Origin: GCA-002772825 sp964560655
Lineage (GTDB): Bacteria > Patescibacteriota > Minisyncoccia > GCA-002772825
NCBI GenBank assembly: GCA_964560655.1
Contig: CAZLLR010000005.1
Span: 1 to 32,097 of the forward strand
Reading direction: 5' to 3'
Length of the DNA: 32,097 nucleotides
Shown one piece after another: positions 1 to 9,466 of this stretch; position 1 is the first letter of the stretch; each line of letters begins with the position of its first letter. The translations under genes and the position numbers were made by a program. The notes under the pieces were generated by a model. The model was not told where the DNA came from, did no database searches, and saw nothing but the letters and a program-made list of their open reading frames with translations.

Positions 1-1941
1 CTTCTGACCTGTTCCCTGCTGTGCAATTAGTGACAGAAGTACCAGATACGCCAGAGTCCCAATGAGTTATGGCAGACATAGCTATGTCAGTAGAGACTTG
101 GATCCTTGCTTTGTTTAATATATCTCCAGCGTCTGAGTCATTACACAAGGCAGAGAAAGATGGTGTAGTGTCGGTAAGGTCTGTAGGGTTAGCCTGCCCA
201 GATTGCGCTGTAATGTTATTAGTATAGAGAGTAGTAGGAGCTGTTGGTGCAGTATTTGTTGCATATGAATAATTGAGACTTACATCAGAAAGACTAGGAG
301 TGGCAGCGCCACCCGAAGTAAAGAAAACTTTGTACTCTACCCACTGGTCATTTGATCCGTCTGTATGAGTAGAGTTTATCGTCTCGCCTCCTGCGTTTGT
401 ATAGTAATCCCCTGTTCCTGTTGGCCCAAGCCATGACGTCCATGTACCGGGCGAACCTGCGCTGTCTGGCGCAGTCCTGAGTTGAAATTTGATTACCTCT
501 GTACTTGAAGTGGCGGTCTCTGTCCAAAGAAGGGAAGAGATAACATTGGTCGAATCTTCTGTGTCGTAAGCGGAAGAAGTTAGCTCAGCTGCCGAGAGAT
601 ACAGTTCCTCTGCCCCAAAGGTAAGCCATGTACCGAGACCTGATTGATAGCGGGCAGCGGCCCAATCCGCAGAACGAGTTATACTAGAGATAGTATGCTC
701 ATCTATCGTACCTGTAGTTACGCGAGGGGTGCCGTCATCCCAGCCACTTATATGATAATTTGAAGCCCCTGGAGTCGTGGCTGGTATAGTTCCTACAAAA
801 GACAGTGTTTTTTGAACTCCGTCCACATAAACTTTAAGCCTATTTGCGTTACCAGTTTGAGTACCATCGAAAACCATTACCATGTGATGTACTGCAATAT
901 CGTTCAACGCAACTAAGCCATACCCAGTTCCCGACGTTGATATAATCGCATAAAGATTGCCGTCTTCCCAAATATCTAATAGTATTCTATCACTATTGTT
1001 TATAAAATTCCCGACACCTAAAGACTTATTTGATGCATCTCTTTGACAGTATACTCAATAGTGAAATTAGATACGCCTGTAAGTTCAGAGACGACACCTA
1101 ATGACAAGTCCAAAGTTGCCCCCGCAAAATGACGGGCCTTGTCAATCCTCCCAGTTATATCTGTAGATGCTAAATTCGTAGCTGGATAGTTACTCGTCGC
1201 ATCATCATATGCTCCTTCAGCCTGGTCTTGATTTAAATGGTGAACTGCGACAAAGTTAGCATCCCATGTTCCAGGTGCATCATCTCCAGCAGAGGGATTA
1301 GCGCTGCCATAATATATATAAATATCTGTAGCTGCGCTTGAAGATAAAGTTGGAACCTTGACATGATACCAAGCATCATCTCCTACCGCATCATAAGACT
1401 CTACTTGAAACTTAAGTGGTGTCGTGCCGTCAGGTGAAGTAAAGCGAACATAAGAACCTACTCCATCTTCGTGTGCCCAAAAATTAGTATTAGAGGATGC
1501 GATATTAATAGCGGTAGGAAAGTCGGTTAGGTCTCCGCTTATGTGAGTCTGTGCTGCGATAGATATCTTTTGACGATATGAGTAGGTGGATCCACCTACT
1601 ACAAAACCTGATTGTAATGCAAGTTCTGTCCCAGCCGTAAAAGAAGCAGTAGAGGTAGCACTATATTCTGCCCATCCAGTCTGATTACTTGTATGATTAG
1701 CCTTATTAGCCGTCGCTCCAGTCGCCCAACTCGTCTGAGTGAAGGTAAAATTACCCGCTTCTACATTTCTGGGGTTAGGTAGAAGAAAAACTCCAATAGT
1801 AATTTGAAATATTAAAAAAATAAGTAAAGAAATATTTATCCCCTCTCTTAAAATACCGTAAATCCGACGATATTTTACTGGATATATTTTCTTAAAAATA
1901 ACTTTTTTTATACTTGAATTTGTATTATCTAATGACTTCAT
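1..1941 (-). CDS. Secreted DUF2341 + LamG-type surface protein, partial and frameshifted
   Basis: Large extracellular protein that enters the window from its N-terminus and runs off the left edge. A basic N-terminal stretch (about residues 1-32) is followed by one hydrophobic segment (about 33-55), then a Thr/Ser-rich stretch. Next comes a DUF2341-like domain (from 'YRQKISIAA' to 'TDIYIYYGSANPSAGDD') and a concanavalin-like LamG domain. The first frame stops with TAG at 1018-1020. The frame one base back is open from about 1055 to position 1 and continues the LamG fold (for example 'HHMVMVFDGTQTG', 'LKVYVDGVQK'), followed by fibronectin/Ig-like material. A one-base loss near 1045 (or a -1 shift) explains this: '...EYTV' would join 'QRDASNKSLGVGN'. 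The start is ATG at 1941 with no clear ribosome site. DUF2341/LamG pairs are typical of adhesin-like surface proteins; a ligand cannot be named. It is either a real broken gene or a sequencing/assembly error. Confidence 0.8.
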
Positions 1942-1994
1942 ATTTATACTCTTTATTATAAAATATAGCGCGAAATAATACTATATGTTAAGTT

Positions 1995-2000
1995 TATAAT
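1995..2000 (+). promoter_or_regulatory. Candidate -10 box for miaB-miaA
   Basis: A perfect TATAAT sits only 4 bases before the miaB ATG, and there is no Shine-Dalgarno sequence. No convincing -35 box lies at the usual distance. If used, transcription would start at or next to the A of the ATG, giving a leaderless mRNA. In such AT-rich DNA a chance match is possible. Confidence 0.3.
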
Positions 2001-2004
2001 TATA

Positions 2005-3294
2005 ATGACAGAAACTTATCACATAATAACTTTCGGCTGCCAGTCTAATCTGGCCGACTCTGAAAGGATAGCTAGTGTCCTTGAGGATGCGGGACTTAAA
2101 GCTGTAAACAGCAAAGAAAATACTGATATCTTAATATTTAACACTTGCTCAATCCGCCAAAAAGCCGAAGACAGAATCTTCGGATATAAGAGAGAAATAG
2201 AAAAATTAAGAATAAGCAAGAAAAAATTAAAAATCGTCCTTACTGGTTGCATGATGCATTATGCTGATAAAGAACTTAAACGGCGTTTACCCTTTATAGA
2301 TATATTCATAGATATAAAAGATATATCCAATCTCCCAAAACTATTAAAATTAAAAACTGTTAGACATCCGATGTCTAACAGAGAGAAAGAAGATTATCTT
2401 TCTATTGAGCCAAAATATACCTCTAAGTTTTCTGCTAATATCCCCATATCATACGGTTGTAACAATTTCTGTACTTATTGCATCGTCCCCTATTCTAGGA
2501 ATAGGGAGTACTCAAGATCAGCCAAAGATATTATAAAAGAGGCAAAGAAATTAGTTAAAAAAGGGTATAAAGAGATCTGGTTCTTAGGACAAAATGTAAA
2601 TTCTTACGATGATAATGACTTCAAGTTTCCTAATCTCTTAAGGCAAGTAAATGATATCCCTGGTGACTTCTGGATACGATTTACTTCCCCTCACCCGAAA
2701 GACTTCTCAAGTGAACTGATAAAAGCGATGAAAGAGTCAGAAAAATTCGCTCATTATATAAATCTCCCTGCCCAATCAGGAGATAATAAGATTCTAAAGA
2801 AGATGAACAGACCATATACTGCGGGTCACTATAAAAAGCTTGTAGGAAAAATAAGAAAAGCTATCCCCGATATATCACTCTCTACTGATATCATCGTAGG
2901 TTTCCCCGGAGAAACAAAATATCAATTTAAAAATACTGAAAATCTTTTTAAAGAAATAGGGTTTGATATGGCTTTTCTCTCTGAATATTCACCCCGACCA
3001 GGCACAGCAGCTACGATAGTGATGAAAGACGATGTACCACATAAAGAAAAAGAAAATCGGAAAAATAAACTTAATGACATACTTACAAAAACTGCGCTTA
3101 AAAATAATAAAAAACTAAAAGGAAAGATTGTTCGTGTACTGATAGACGGAAAAGATAAAAACGACTTTCAAGGGAGAACTTCTGGAAATAAACTCGTAAG
3201 CATAAAACCATCTGTAAAAATTAAGATTGGAGAATTTAAAGATATATTAATAACCGAAATAGGACCATGGAAGCTACAAGGAAAAGTAAAATAA
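2005..3294 (+). CDS. miaB: tRNA-2-methylthio-N6-dimethylallyladenosine synthase MiaB
   Basis: Radical-SAM methylthiotransferase that adds a methylthio group to i6A37 of tRNAs reading U-starting codons. The N-terminal UPF0004 domain has its three cluster-binding cysteines (C12, C48, C82). The radical-SAM motif CNNFCTYC supplies C152, C156 and C159. The C-terminal 60 or so residues look like a TRAM RNA-binding domain. At 429 residues it is of normal length. 'NTCSIRQKAEDRIFG' and 'GYKEIWFLGQNVNSY' are characteristic of MiaB and distinguish it from RimO and MtaB. Its 3' end overlaps the start of miaA by 28 bases, so the enzyme that makes its substrate is co-transcribed. No ribosome-binding site is visible before the ATG. 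Confidence 0.95.
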   Translation: MTETYHIITFGCQSNLADSERIASVLEDAGLKAVNSKENTDILIFNTCSIRQKAEDRIFGYKREIEKLRISKKKLKIVLTGCMMHYADKELKRRLPFIDIFIDIKDISNLPKLLKLKTVRHPMSNREKEDYLSIEPKYTSKFSANIPISYGCNNFCTYCIVPYSRNREYSRSAKDIIKEAKKLVKKGYKEIWFLGQNVNSYDDNDFKFPNLLRQVNDIPGDFWIRFTSPHPKDFSSELIKAMKESEKFAHYINLPAQSGDNKILKKMNRPYTAGHYKKLVGKIRKAIPDISLSTDIIVGFPGETKYQFKNTENLFKEIGFDMAFLSEYSPRPGTAATIVMKDDVPHKEKENRKNKLNDILTKTALKNNKKLKGKIVRVLIDGKDKNDFQGRTSGNKLVSIKPSVKIKIGEFKDILITEIGPWKLQGKVK

Positions 3295-4184
3295 TAGTCA
3301 TACTTGGATCTACTGCTGTAGGCAAAAGTGATTTTGCTGTAGAAGTCGCCAGGCAAGTCAAAGGAGAAGTAGTATCAGCAGACTCTCGACAGGTCTATAC
3401 TGGACTAGATATTGGTACAGGAAAAATCACAAAAAAAGAAATGCGCGGAATACCCCATCATCTTATCGATGTAATAAATCCTAAAAAGACTTTCACTGTA
3501 GCTCAATATAAGAAACTAGCCGATAACTTAATAAAAGATATTTTAAAAAGAGGTAAAACTCCTATCATTGTAGGGGGTACCGGTTTGTATATACAGACCG
3601 TAGTTGATAATATCTCTATCCCAAAAGTACCACCCAATGCAAAGTTAAGAAAAACTCTTGAAAAAAAATCAACCGAGGAGCTTTTTAACACATTAAAAAA
3701 TCTCGACCCAAGACGAGCAAAAGAGATAGACGAACATAATCCTCGTAGGCTTATCCGAGCAATTGAAATAGTAAAAACTCTTGGTAAAGTTCCTAAGTTA
3801 AGATTAAAGCCTAACGTTAATTATAAATTTTTACAAATCGGATTAAAGTTAGATAGTGAAAAATTAAAAATACGAATTGAAAAAAGAATTAAAAAAATGA
3901 TCAAATCTGGTTTATTAAGAGAAGTTGTAGGGATACGTAAACTTGGACTAAGCTGGGAAAAAATCTACGAATTAGGCTTTGAGTATAGATACCCCGCTGA
4001 CTTTATACGAGAAAAGATTGACAAGCAAGAGATGCTTGAGAAAATGCTCGTAGAAAATTATAAATACGCTAAACGCCAGATGACTTGGTTTAAGAAAGAT
4101 AAGAGGATAAAATGGTTTATCGCTGAACAAAAAGGATTAAGAGAAACTAAAAAAATAATTAAAGACTTTCTTCTTGATGATTAG
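3267..4184 (+). CDS. miaA: tRNA dimethylallyltransferase MiaA
   Basis: Transfers a dimethylallyl group to N6 of A37 in tRNA, the step before MiaB. The P-loop GSTAVGKS is at residues 14-21. The family motifs 'VSADSRQVYTGLDIGTGK', 'HHLIDV', 'FTVAQYKK' and 'VGGTGLYIQ' follow in order. The C-terminal 'RQMTWFKKDKRIKWF' is the tRNA-contacting signature. Length (305 aa) is typical. The start at 3267 lies inside miaB; it is needed to give the usual short leader before the P-loop, and implies translational coupling. Its last 26 bases overlap, tail to tail, with the 3' end of lysS on the other strand. Confidence 0.95.
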   Translation: MEATRKSKIIVILGSTAVGKSDFAVEVARQVKGEVVSADSRQVYTGLDIGTGKITKKEMRGIPHHLIDVINPKKTFTVAQYKKLADNLIKDILKRGKTPIIVGGTGLYIQTVVDNISIPKVPPNAKLRKTLEKKSTEELFNTLKNLDPRRAKEIDEHNPRRLIRAIEIVKTLGKVPKLRLKPNVNYKFLQIGLKLDSEKLKIRIEKRIKKMIKSGLLREVVGIRKLGLSWEKIYELGFEYRYPADFIREKIDKQEMLEKMLVENYKYAKRQMTWFKKDKRIKWFIAEQKGLRETKKIIKDFLLDD

Positions 4185-5661
4185 TAGCCTCTATCACCTT
4201 TGGTTTCATAGTTGGGAAAAGGATAACTTCTTTTATATTTTTAGTGTCAGTAAGAAGCATCACTAGTCTGTCTATACCGACACCCACACCTCCAGCAGGA
4301 GGCATACCATACTCCATCGCCTCAAGATAGCCTTCGTCACTTGGAGAAACTTCAGCTTCTCCCTCTCCCCTCTTCTTATCTTGTTCTAAGAATCTTTCTT
4401 TCTGATCAAAAGGATCGTTAAGCTCTGAAAATGCATTTACCATCTCAATGCCACCTACAACTAACTGAAATCGGTCTATGAATAAAGGGTTATCATCCTT
4501 TCTTTTAGCAAAAGGAGAAAACTCAGCAGGATAATCGATGATAAATGTAGGTTGGATAAGTTTGGGCCGACATATCTTCTTATAGATGTTATCTATAATT
4601 TTTTCTTTTGCTTCGTGTCCTTCTATATTTATGCCAAATTGCTTTGCTTTAAGTACTATATCATCTCGACTTAAATCCCCAGGATTTGTCATTAACGTAT
4701 ACTTCTTTAATAAGTCAAAATAAGATATTACTCTAAATTTCTTTGAAAAATCTATTTTATTACCGTTATATTCAATCGATGACTTCTTAAATATATTTTT
4801 AGTAAGAGATTTAAACATCTTTTCGATAAAGATACGCTGAGACTGAGCATCAGAATACGCCTCATAAAATTCAAGCATAGTAAACTCAGGATTATGAGTA
4901 GGGGATATACCTTCATTTCTAAAATTTCTTCCAATCTCATAGACTCTAGAAAAACCACCTACCAACAACTTCTTAAGATAAAGTTCCGGGGCTATTCTTA
5001 AATATAAATCTATATCAAGTGAATTATGGTGAGTTGTAAAAGGTTCAGCTGTCGCTCCTCCAGCTAAGGGCTGAAGGATAGGCGTTTCAACCTCTAAATA
5101 ATTTTCTTTATCTAAAAAACTTCTTATCTCTGAGATAATTTTTGAACGAATGATAAAACGATTCCTAACATCAGAAGACATCAAAAGGTCAAGGTATCTC
5201 TTCCTAAAACGTTCTTCTACATCTGATAGGCCATGCCATTTATCAGGGAGTGGTCTTACTGATTTAGCTAACATCTTCCATTCTAAAACTTTTAAGGTTT
5301 TTTCATTTTTCCTTGTCTTAAAAAGATTTCCTCTCAGCTCTACAAAATCTCCGATATCTACAGTACTAACAAAAAGTTTATAGGTGCCCTCCCCCACTTC
5401 ATCTTTCTTAAGATAAGCTTGCATCCTTATTCCTTCATCTAAGAAGTCTATAAAAGTTGACCCACCGTGTCCACGGATAGTCATAATCCTGCCTGCCATA
5501 AAAAATGGCTTCTTTCTCTTAGAGAGCTTAGAAAAATCATCAATAACCTCTCCTGTTGAGTAATCCTTTTTTGCTTCTATAGGATAAGGGTTTATACCAT
5601 CATCTTTAAGCAAGTTTAATTTTTTAATCCTTTCATTTCTTATTTCTTCAAATGAACTCAT
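4159..5661 (-). CDS. lysS: Lysyl-tRNA synthetase, class II
   Basis: Charges tRNA-Lys. It has an N-terminal OB-fold anticodon-binding domain ('FFMAGRIMTIRGHGGSTFIDF') and a class II catalytic core. Motif 2 is in 'YEIGRNFRNEGISPTHNPEF'. Motif 3 is 'GVGVGIDRLVMLLT'. I chose the ATG at 5661 ('MSSFEEIRNERIKKL', 500 aa). The frame is open for 16 more codons upstream, but that stretch ('VFFFGIFINYDRIIF') does not look like a LysRS N-terminus. There is no Shine-Dalgarno site; a TATGAT lies 12 bases before the ATG (5674-5679), a possible -10 with a poor -35. The gene is 115 bases downstream of mrdA and could also be read from it. The 3' end overlaps miaA. Confidence 0.95.
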   Translation of the reverse strand: MSSFEEIRNERIKKLNLLKDDGINPYPIEAKKDYSTGEVIDDFSKLSKRKKPFFMAGRIMTIRGHGGSTFIDFLDEGIRMQAYLKKDEVGEGTYKLFVSTVDIGDFVELRGNLFKTRKNEKTLKVLEWKMLAKSVRPLPDKWHGLSDVEERFRKRYLDLLMSSDVRNRFIIRSKIISEIRSFLDKENYLEVETPILQPLAGGATAEPFTTHHNSLDIDLYLRIAPELYLKKLLVGGFSRVYEIGRNFRNEGISPTHNPEFTMLEFYEAYSDAQSQRIFIEKMFKSLTKNIFKKSSIEYNGNKIDFSKKFRVISYFDLLKKYTLMTNPGDLSRDDIVLKAKQFGINIEGHEAKEKIIDNIYKKICRPKLIQPTFIIDYPAEFSPFAKRKDDNPLFIDRFQLVVGGIEMVNAFSELNDPFDQKERFLEQDKKRGEGEAEVSPSDEGYLEAMEYGMPPAGGVGVGIDRLVMLLTDTKNIKEVILFPTMKPKVIEATNHQEESL

Positions 5662-5776
5662 AAAAATAATTCTATCATAATTTATGAATATACCAAAGAA
5701 AAATACCATCGTTTAAAGGAGAACGAGTTTATTGCAAAATTCACATAGTAATCTAAAATGACGGCTTATTAATCCT

Positions 5777-7525
5777 TTAATTTAAATATTCTGGTCGATT
5801 TTCTAATATCCACTCCATGGCTTGTCTTGCAATATAAAGACCCCCAATAGTGTTATCTCTATCTCCTTTCTCCATAACAAACGCAAAGGATATCTTAGGG
5901 TCGTCATACGGAGTAAAACCAACAACCCATGAATTTACGTATTTAGAACCTATCTCTGCTGTTCCAGTCTTTGCTGCAATCTTAACACCATATATATTTA
6001 AACCTTTTGCAGTTCCATCTGTTACAGCGAGCCTCATCCCTTCTTTAGCCACTTTAAAATACTCTGCTGGAATATTAAGTTTTTCAATATCAGAAAATCT
6101 ATCTATCTCAATATTTTCACAAGCACCTTCACATTTCTTTATCAAGTGAGGCTTCAAAAAAATACCGTCCTTAGCTATAGTTGAAACCATTTTTAGCATT
6201 TGAACAACTGTCACCTGAAAGTCACCTTGCCCTATAGAAGCATTGTAAGTATCTCCTATACGCCAAATATTGTCTCCTTCTGGCGAGTTATTTTTTTTTT
6301 CTTCAGGACTAGGAATCAAACCTATACTTTCGTCGTCAAGATCTATCCCTGTCTTTTTACCTAAGCCAAATATTTTCGAATATTCTTCTATCTTTTTGAT
6401 ACCTAAGCCTTTCATCCCTTCAAAACCTCCTCCAACTTCATAAAAATAGACATTTGAAGACACAGCCAAAGCTCTCCGCATGTCAACAAATCCATGTGCC
6501 TTCCAATCAGGGAAAACTGACCTTTTGTCAGGAAAAAATGGATTGGGAATTGAAATTGAGCCTGAACTAAAAATTTCTTTCTTAGGGTCTATAATCTTCT
6601 CATTTAAAGCAGCTACCGCCATAATCAACTTCATAATAGACCCTGGAGTATATATCCCAGAAATTGCTCTATTTACAAAGAGATTTCTTTTGTCAGTAAG
6701 ATAAGAATTAATTTTTTCCTTAGGTTCACCATTTGATAATACCTCCGAGTCATATTCTGGAAAACTTACAATAGCTAATACCTCTCCCGAACTTAGATCC
6801 ATAAACATACCCGCCCCACCAGTGAAACCCTTCTCCATAGATAAACTTTCTATGTATCTATATATTTCACTCTGTAAATCAGCGTCTATTGAAAGATATA
6901 TATTACTTCCATCAACTGGGAGTTTTTGGACACTCTCTGATTTTATATTATTATGAGCATCCGTCTCAACCAACCTTAATCCAGCCTCTCCACTTAAAAC
7001 TTCATTATAAACTTTCTCAATCCCCGCCTTACCTATCATCTCTTTAGAATAAAGCTTTTCTATGTCATCAGTATCTTCTTTGTTAGGGTAACCTATGTAA
7101 CCAACGATATGAGAAAGTCCTACTCCTTGATACCTTCTAGAGTCTATATCATTCCAAGAGAGCTTCTTACCAAACCTATCATAGATGACCCCCCTATTAG
7201 AAAAAAGTCTAATCGATCGCAATCTATTATTCTCACTTAGTATTGAAAATGCTTCACCCTTAGAGACCTCTACAGACCAAAGCCTTATCATAAATAAAAA
7301 CTCTATAACTACAAAAAATATAATAAAAAAAAGAAACACCTTTTTGTTTATAGATTTTTCTATCCTTCCTTCAAGTTGACCTACTTCAAATTGGGGAATA
7401 TTTTTTGAATCAAGAAAGATTTCATCAGGTTCTATCTCAAAATTTTTATTTGCTAAAGACGAATTGCCAAACCTTAAGAAAGATTGTTTTTTTCTGCGCC
7501 CTAAATATTTTCTTTTTATTGGCAT
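5777..7525 (-). CDS. mrdA: Penicillin-binding protein 2 (peptidoglycan D,D-transpeptidase MrdA)
   Basis: Class B PBP that cross-links peptidoglycan during cell elongation. It has a cytoplasmic basic N-terminus, one membrane anchor (about residues 62-80), a dimerisation/pedestal region starting at 'RLFSNRGVIYDRFGK', and a C-terminal transpeptidase domain. Catalytic motifs are SIMK (nucleophile S296, K299) in 'IYTPGSIMKL', SSN in 'AVSSNVYFYEVGG', and KTGTAE. At 582 aa it is slightly short for PBP2. It starts 5 bases after the MreD-like gene, so the two are surely co-transcribed, which supports PBP2 (elongation) over PBP3/FtsI (division). Confidence 0.92.
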   Translation of the reverse strand: MPIKRKYLGRRKKQSFLRFGNSSLANKNFEIEPDEIFLDSKNIPQFEVGQLEGRIEKSINKKVFLFFIIFFVVIEFLFMIRLWSVEVSKGEAFSILSENNRLRSIRLFSNRGVIYDRFGKKLSWNDIDSRRYQGVGLSHIVGYIGYPNKEDTDDIEKLYSKEMIGKAGIEKVYNEVLSGEAGLRLVETDAHNNIKSESVQKLPVDGSNIYLSIDADLQSEIYRYIESLSMEKGFTGGAGMFMDLSSGEVLAIVSFPEYDSEVLSNGEPKEKINSYLTDKRNLFVNRAISGIYTPGSIMKLIMAVAALNEKIIDPKKEIFSSGSISIPNPFFPDKRSVFPDWKAHGFVDMRRALAVSSNVYFYEVGGGFEGMKGLGIKKIEEYSKIFGLGKKTGIDLDDESIGLIPSPEEKKNNSPEGDNIWRIGDTYNASIGQGDFQVTVVQMLKMVSTIAKDGIFLKPHLIKKCEGACENIEIDRFSDIEKLNIPAEYFKVAKEGMRLAVTDGTAKGLNIYGVKIAAKTGTAEIGSKYVNSWVVGFTPYDDPKISFAFVMEKGDRDNTIGGLYIARQAMEWILENRPEYLN

Positions 7526-7530
7526 ATCAA

Positions 7531-7803
7531 TTAGTTATAGAAAGATAAATATTTTTTAAACTTATTTACTATTAAAATAGTTACTAAAAAAAATAAAGTA
7601 AAAATCCAATTATTCAAGCCTCCTAAAAAGGCTAAATCTAATGGTCCAATAATTGAGTCTATAAAAATACCGAAGACAATTGCCTCCCAAAAATGAGGAA
7701 AAATAAAAGTAAAAAATATAATTAAGATTATGGGGAGCCACCACCATGGTGATATAAATATACCTAACAAGAGTATTATATCAAAAATGATTCGAATCAA
7801 CAT
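7531..7803 (-). CDS. Small membrane protein, MreD-like
   Basis: A 90-residue, almost wholly hydrophobic protein with about three predicted membrane segments ('IIFDIILLLGIFISPWWWLPIILIIFF', 'AIVFGIFIDSII', 'NWIFTLFFLVTILIVN') and a short basic tail. MreD proteins are small polytopic membrane proteins usually encoded next to mreC or PBP2. The position 5 bases before mrdA and the pattern 'FWEAIVFGIFIDSIIGPL' (compare 'GFLLGLLVDLLSG' types in MreD) suggest an MreD-like role. It is shorter than classical MreD (about 160 aa), and similarity this weak cannot prove the assignment. 'TAGGAAG' just before the ATG may act as a ribosome site. Confidence 0.6.
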   Translation of the reverse strand: MLIRIIFDIILLLGIFISPWWWLPIILIIFFTFIFPHFWEAIVFGIFIDSIIGPLDLAFLGGLNNWIFTLFFLVTILIVNKFKKYLSFYN

Positions 7804-7820
7804 CTTCCTATTTTAACAGA

Positions 7821-8324
7821 TTATCTCTTAAAAAAGAAAAAAGCCACAAATGGGGCAACAAGCCACCAGAAAAATGACCCCCTAGAAGAAAATAAGTATT
7901 TTGAAATGTCTGAAAATTCATAGATAAAATCTACTTTAAAAAACTGTAGTAGGAAACTAGCAATGAGCCCTACACCTAAAATGGAAAATAAGATTGCTTC
8001 ATACCACTTAGATTTAGTGCGACTGCTCTCTGGTACACCTATTTTGATCAATAAAATATTAAAGATAACGACGAATATAAAAAAGATAAAAAATCTATAC
8101 AATAAAAACTCTAAAGAACCAATACTATCTATAAGAGTAAACTTAGAATAAGGAAAATTTATAAAAATAAAAATAGCTAAGTACATAGAGATAAAAAAAG
8201 CTATAATATTCCCTTTTTTGACAGACATCGAATAGAATAACAAAGAAACGAAAAGAAAAACATATAACAATACCTCCCAAGAAGGATTTGTCAAAATAGA
8301 ATCTAATTGAGCTAAAAGTGGCAT
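7821..8324 (-). CDS. Polytopic membrane protein of unknown function
   Basis: 167 residues with about five predicted transmembrane helices: 17-33, 38-56, 72-94, 108-126 and 149-165 roughly. It ends in a run of aromatic residues and Lys-Arg ('VAPFVAFFFFKR'). I do not recognise a family. The arrangement faintly recalls CvpA/colicin-V-production-type proteins, but no diagnostic motif is visible. It lies 15 bases after dnaJ and 17 bases before the MreD-like gene, in one run of minus-strand genes, so a link to cell-envelope assembly is possible. Base composition matches its neighbours. The short gaps and good hydrophobic periodicity make it a convincing real gene. Confidence 0.7.
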   Translation of the reverse strand: MPLLAQLDSILTNPSWEVLLYVFLFVSLLFYSMSVKKGNIIAFFISMYLAIFIFINFPYSKFTLIDSIGSLEFLLYRFFIFFIFVVIFNILLIKIGVPESSRTKSKWYEAILFSILGVGLIASFLLQFFKVDFIYEFSDISKYLFSSRGSFFWWLVAPFVAFFFFKR

Positions 8325-8339
8325 GTTTATTTTATTATA

Positions 8340-9425
8340 TTATATTCCTTCTTTCTGTAAATCTTCTATAAGAGATTTTGCTTTTCTAGAAAGATTCTTC
8401 GGTGTCTTGACAATAACTTTTATCAAAAGGTCTCCCCTCTTCTTGTTATCAAAAAAAACTCCATAACCACGCACCCGTAAGACTTCTCCCGAATCAATCC
8501 CCTTTGGAATATTTACCTTTATAAGACCATCTAAGGTTTTTACCTCTCGCTTTACACCAATAACTGCTTCTGAGAATTTAACATCAAGAGTCATCAATAA
8601 ATTATTTCTTTCTCTTGTAAATATATTGTGAGGCAATACATGCACTTTAACATAAAGATCCCCTGAAACTCCATGCGAAGCAGCTTCACCTGCACCAGTA
8701 AGTTTTATCATCTCTCCATTTTGTATACCTTTAGGGACACCTATGGAGATCTCTTCACTCTTCTTTAATATTCCACTTCCACCACAAGAAGAGCATTTTT
8801 TCTCTGGTACTTTTCCTTTTCCAAGACAATCATCGCATTCTTTTACACTTGCAAAAGTCCCGAAAACTGAACGTTTAGTTTCTCTCACTTTTCCTTCTCC
8901 TCTACAGCTAGGGCATTCTTTTACCTTAGAACCTGCTTCACCACCTTCACCATGGCACTTATCACAGGTAGCGAGTTTACTTATAAGCACCTTACGATCC
9001 ACACCAAAGATTGATTCTTCAAAAGCAATTTCTAGGTCTATTGATATGTCACGACCACGTCGTGACCTCCTGCCGCCTCCACCCCCAGCATTAAAACCGC
9101 TAAATATATCTTCAAAAATATCACCAAAGTCAAAACCGGCACCGTTACCTTGAGAGGAAAAACCGCTAAAATCAAAACCTTCAAAGCCGGTGGCCCCACT
9201 TGGACCACCACCTGCACCATCAAAAACCCGCCCATATCTATCGTATTCAGAACGTTTTTTATCGTCTACTAATACTTGGTAAGCCTCATTAGCCTCCTTA
9301 AATGCAGCTTCATTACCACCCTTCTTGTCAGGATGGTGCTTGTGAGCAAGTTTTCTAAATGCCTTTTTAATTTCTTCTTTAGAGGCGCTTTTAGTTACAC
9401 CGAGAATATCATAATAATTCTTCAT
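8340..9425 (-). CDS. dnaJ: Chaperone protein DnaJ
   Basis: Hsp40 co-chaperone that delivers unfolded clients to DnaK and stimulates its ATPase. The J-domain carries HPD at residues 31-33. A Gly/Phe-rich linker follows ('GFEGFDFSGFSSQGNGAGF'). Four CxxCxGxG zinc repeats are all intact (CDKCHGEG, CPSCRGEG, CDDCLGKG, CSSCGGSG). Two C-terminal beta-sandwich domains complete it. 361 aa is normal for a type I DnaJ. It lies 41 bases downstream of dnaK. Confidence 0.96.
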   Translation of the reverse strand: MKNYYDILGVTKSASKEEIKKAFRKLAHKHHPDKKGGNEAAFKEANEAYQVLVDDKKRSEYDRYGRVFDGAGGGPSGATGFEGFDFSGFSSQGNGAGFDFGDIFEDIFSGFNAGGGGGRRSRRGRDISIDLEIAFEESIFGVDRKVLISKLATCDKCHGEGGEAGSKVKECPSCRGEGKVRETKRSVFGTFASVKECDDCLGKGKVPEKKCSSCGGSGILKKSEEISIGVPKGIQNGEMIKLTGAGEAASHGVSGDLYVKVHVLPHNIFTRERNNLLMTLDVKFSEAVIGVKREVKTLDGLIKVNIPKGIDSGEVLRVRGYGVFFDNKKRGDLLIKVIVKTPKNLSRKAKSLIEDLQKEGI

Positions 9426-9466
9426 ACTAAATAAAAGGCCGTAACCTTATAGATATTTTATATATT

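Noticed and set aside
4159..5709. LysRS starting at 5709
   Set aside because: The extra 16 residues are hydrophobic and unlike LysRS N-termini; the ATG at 5661 gives a normal start.
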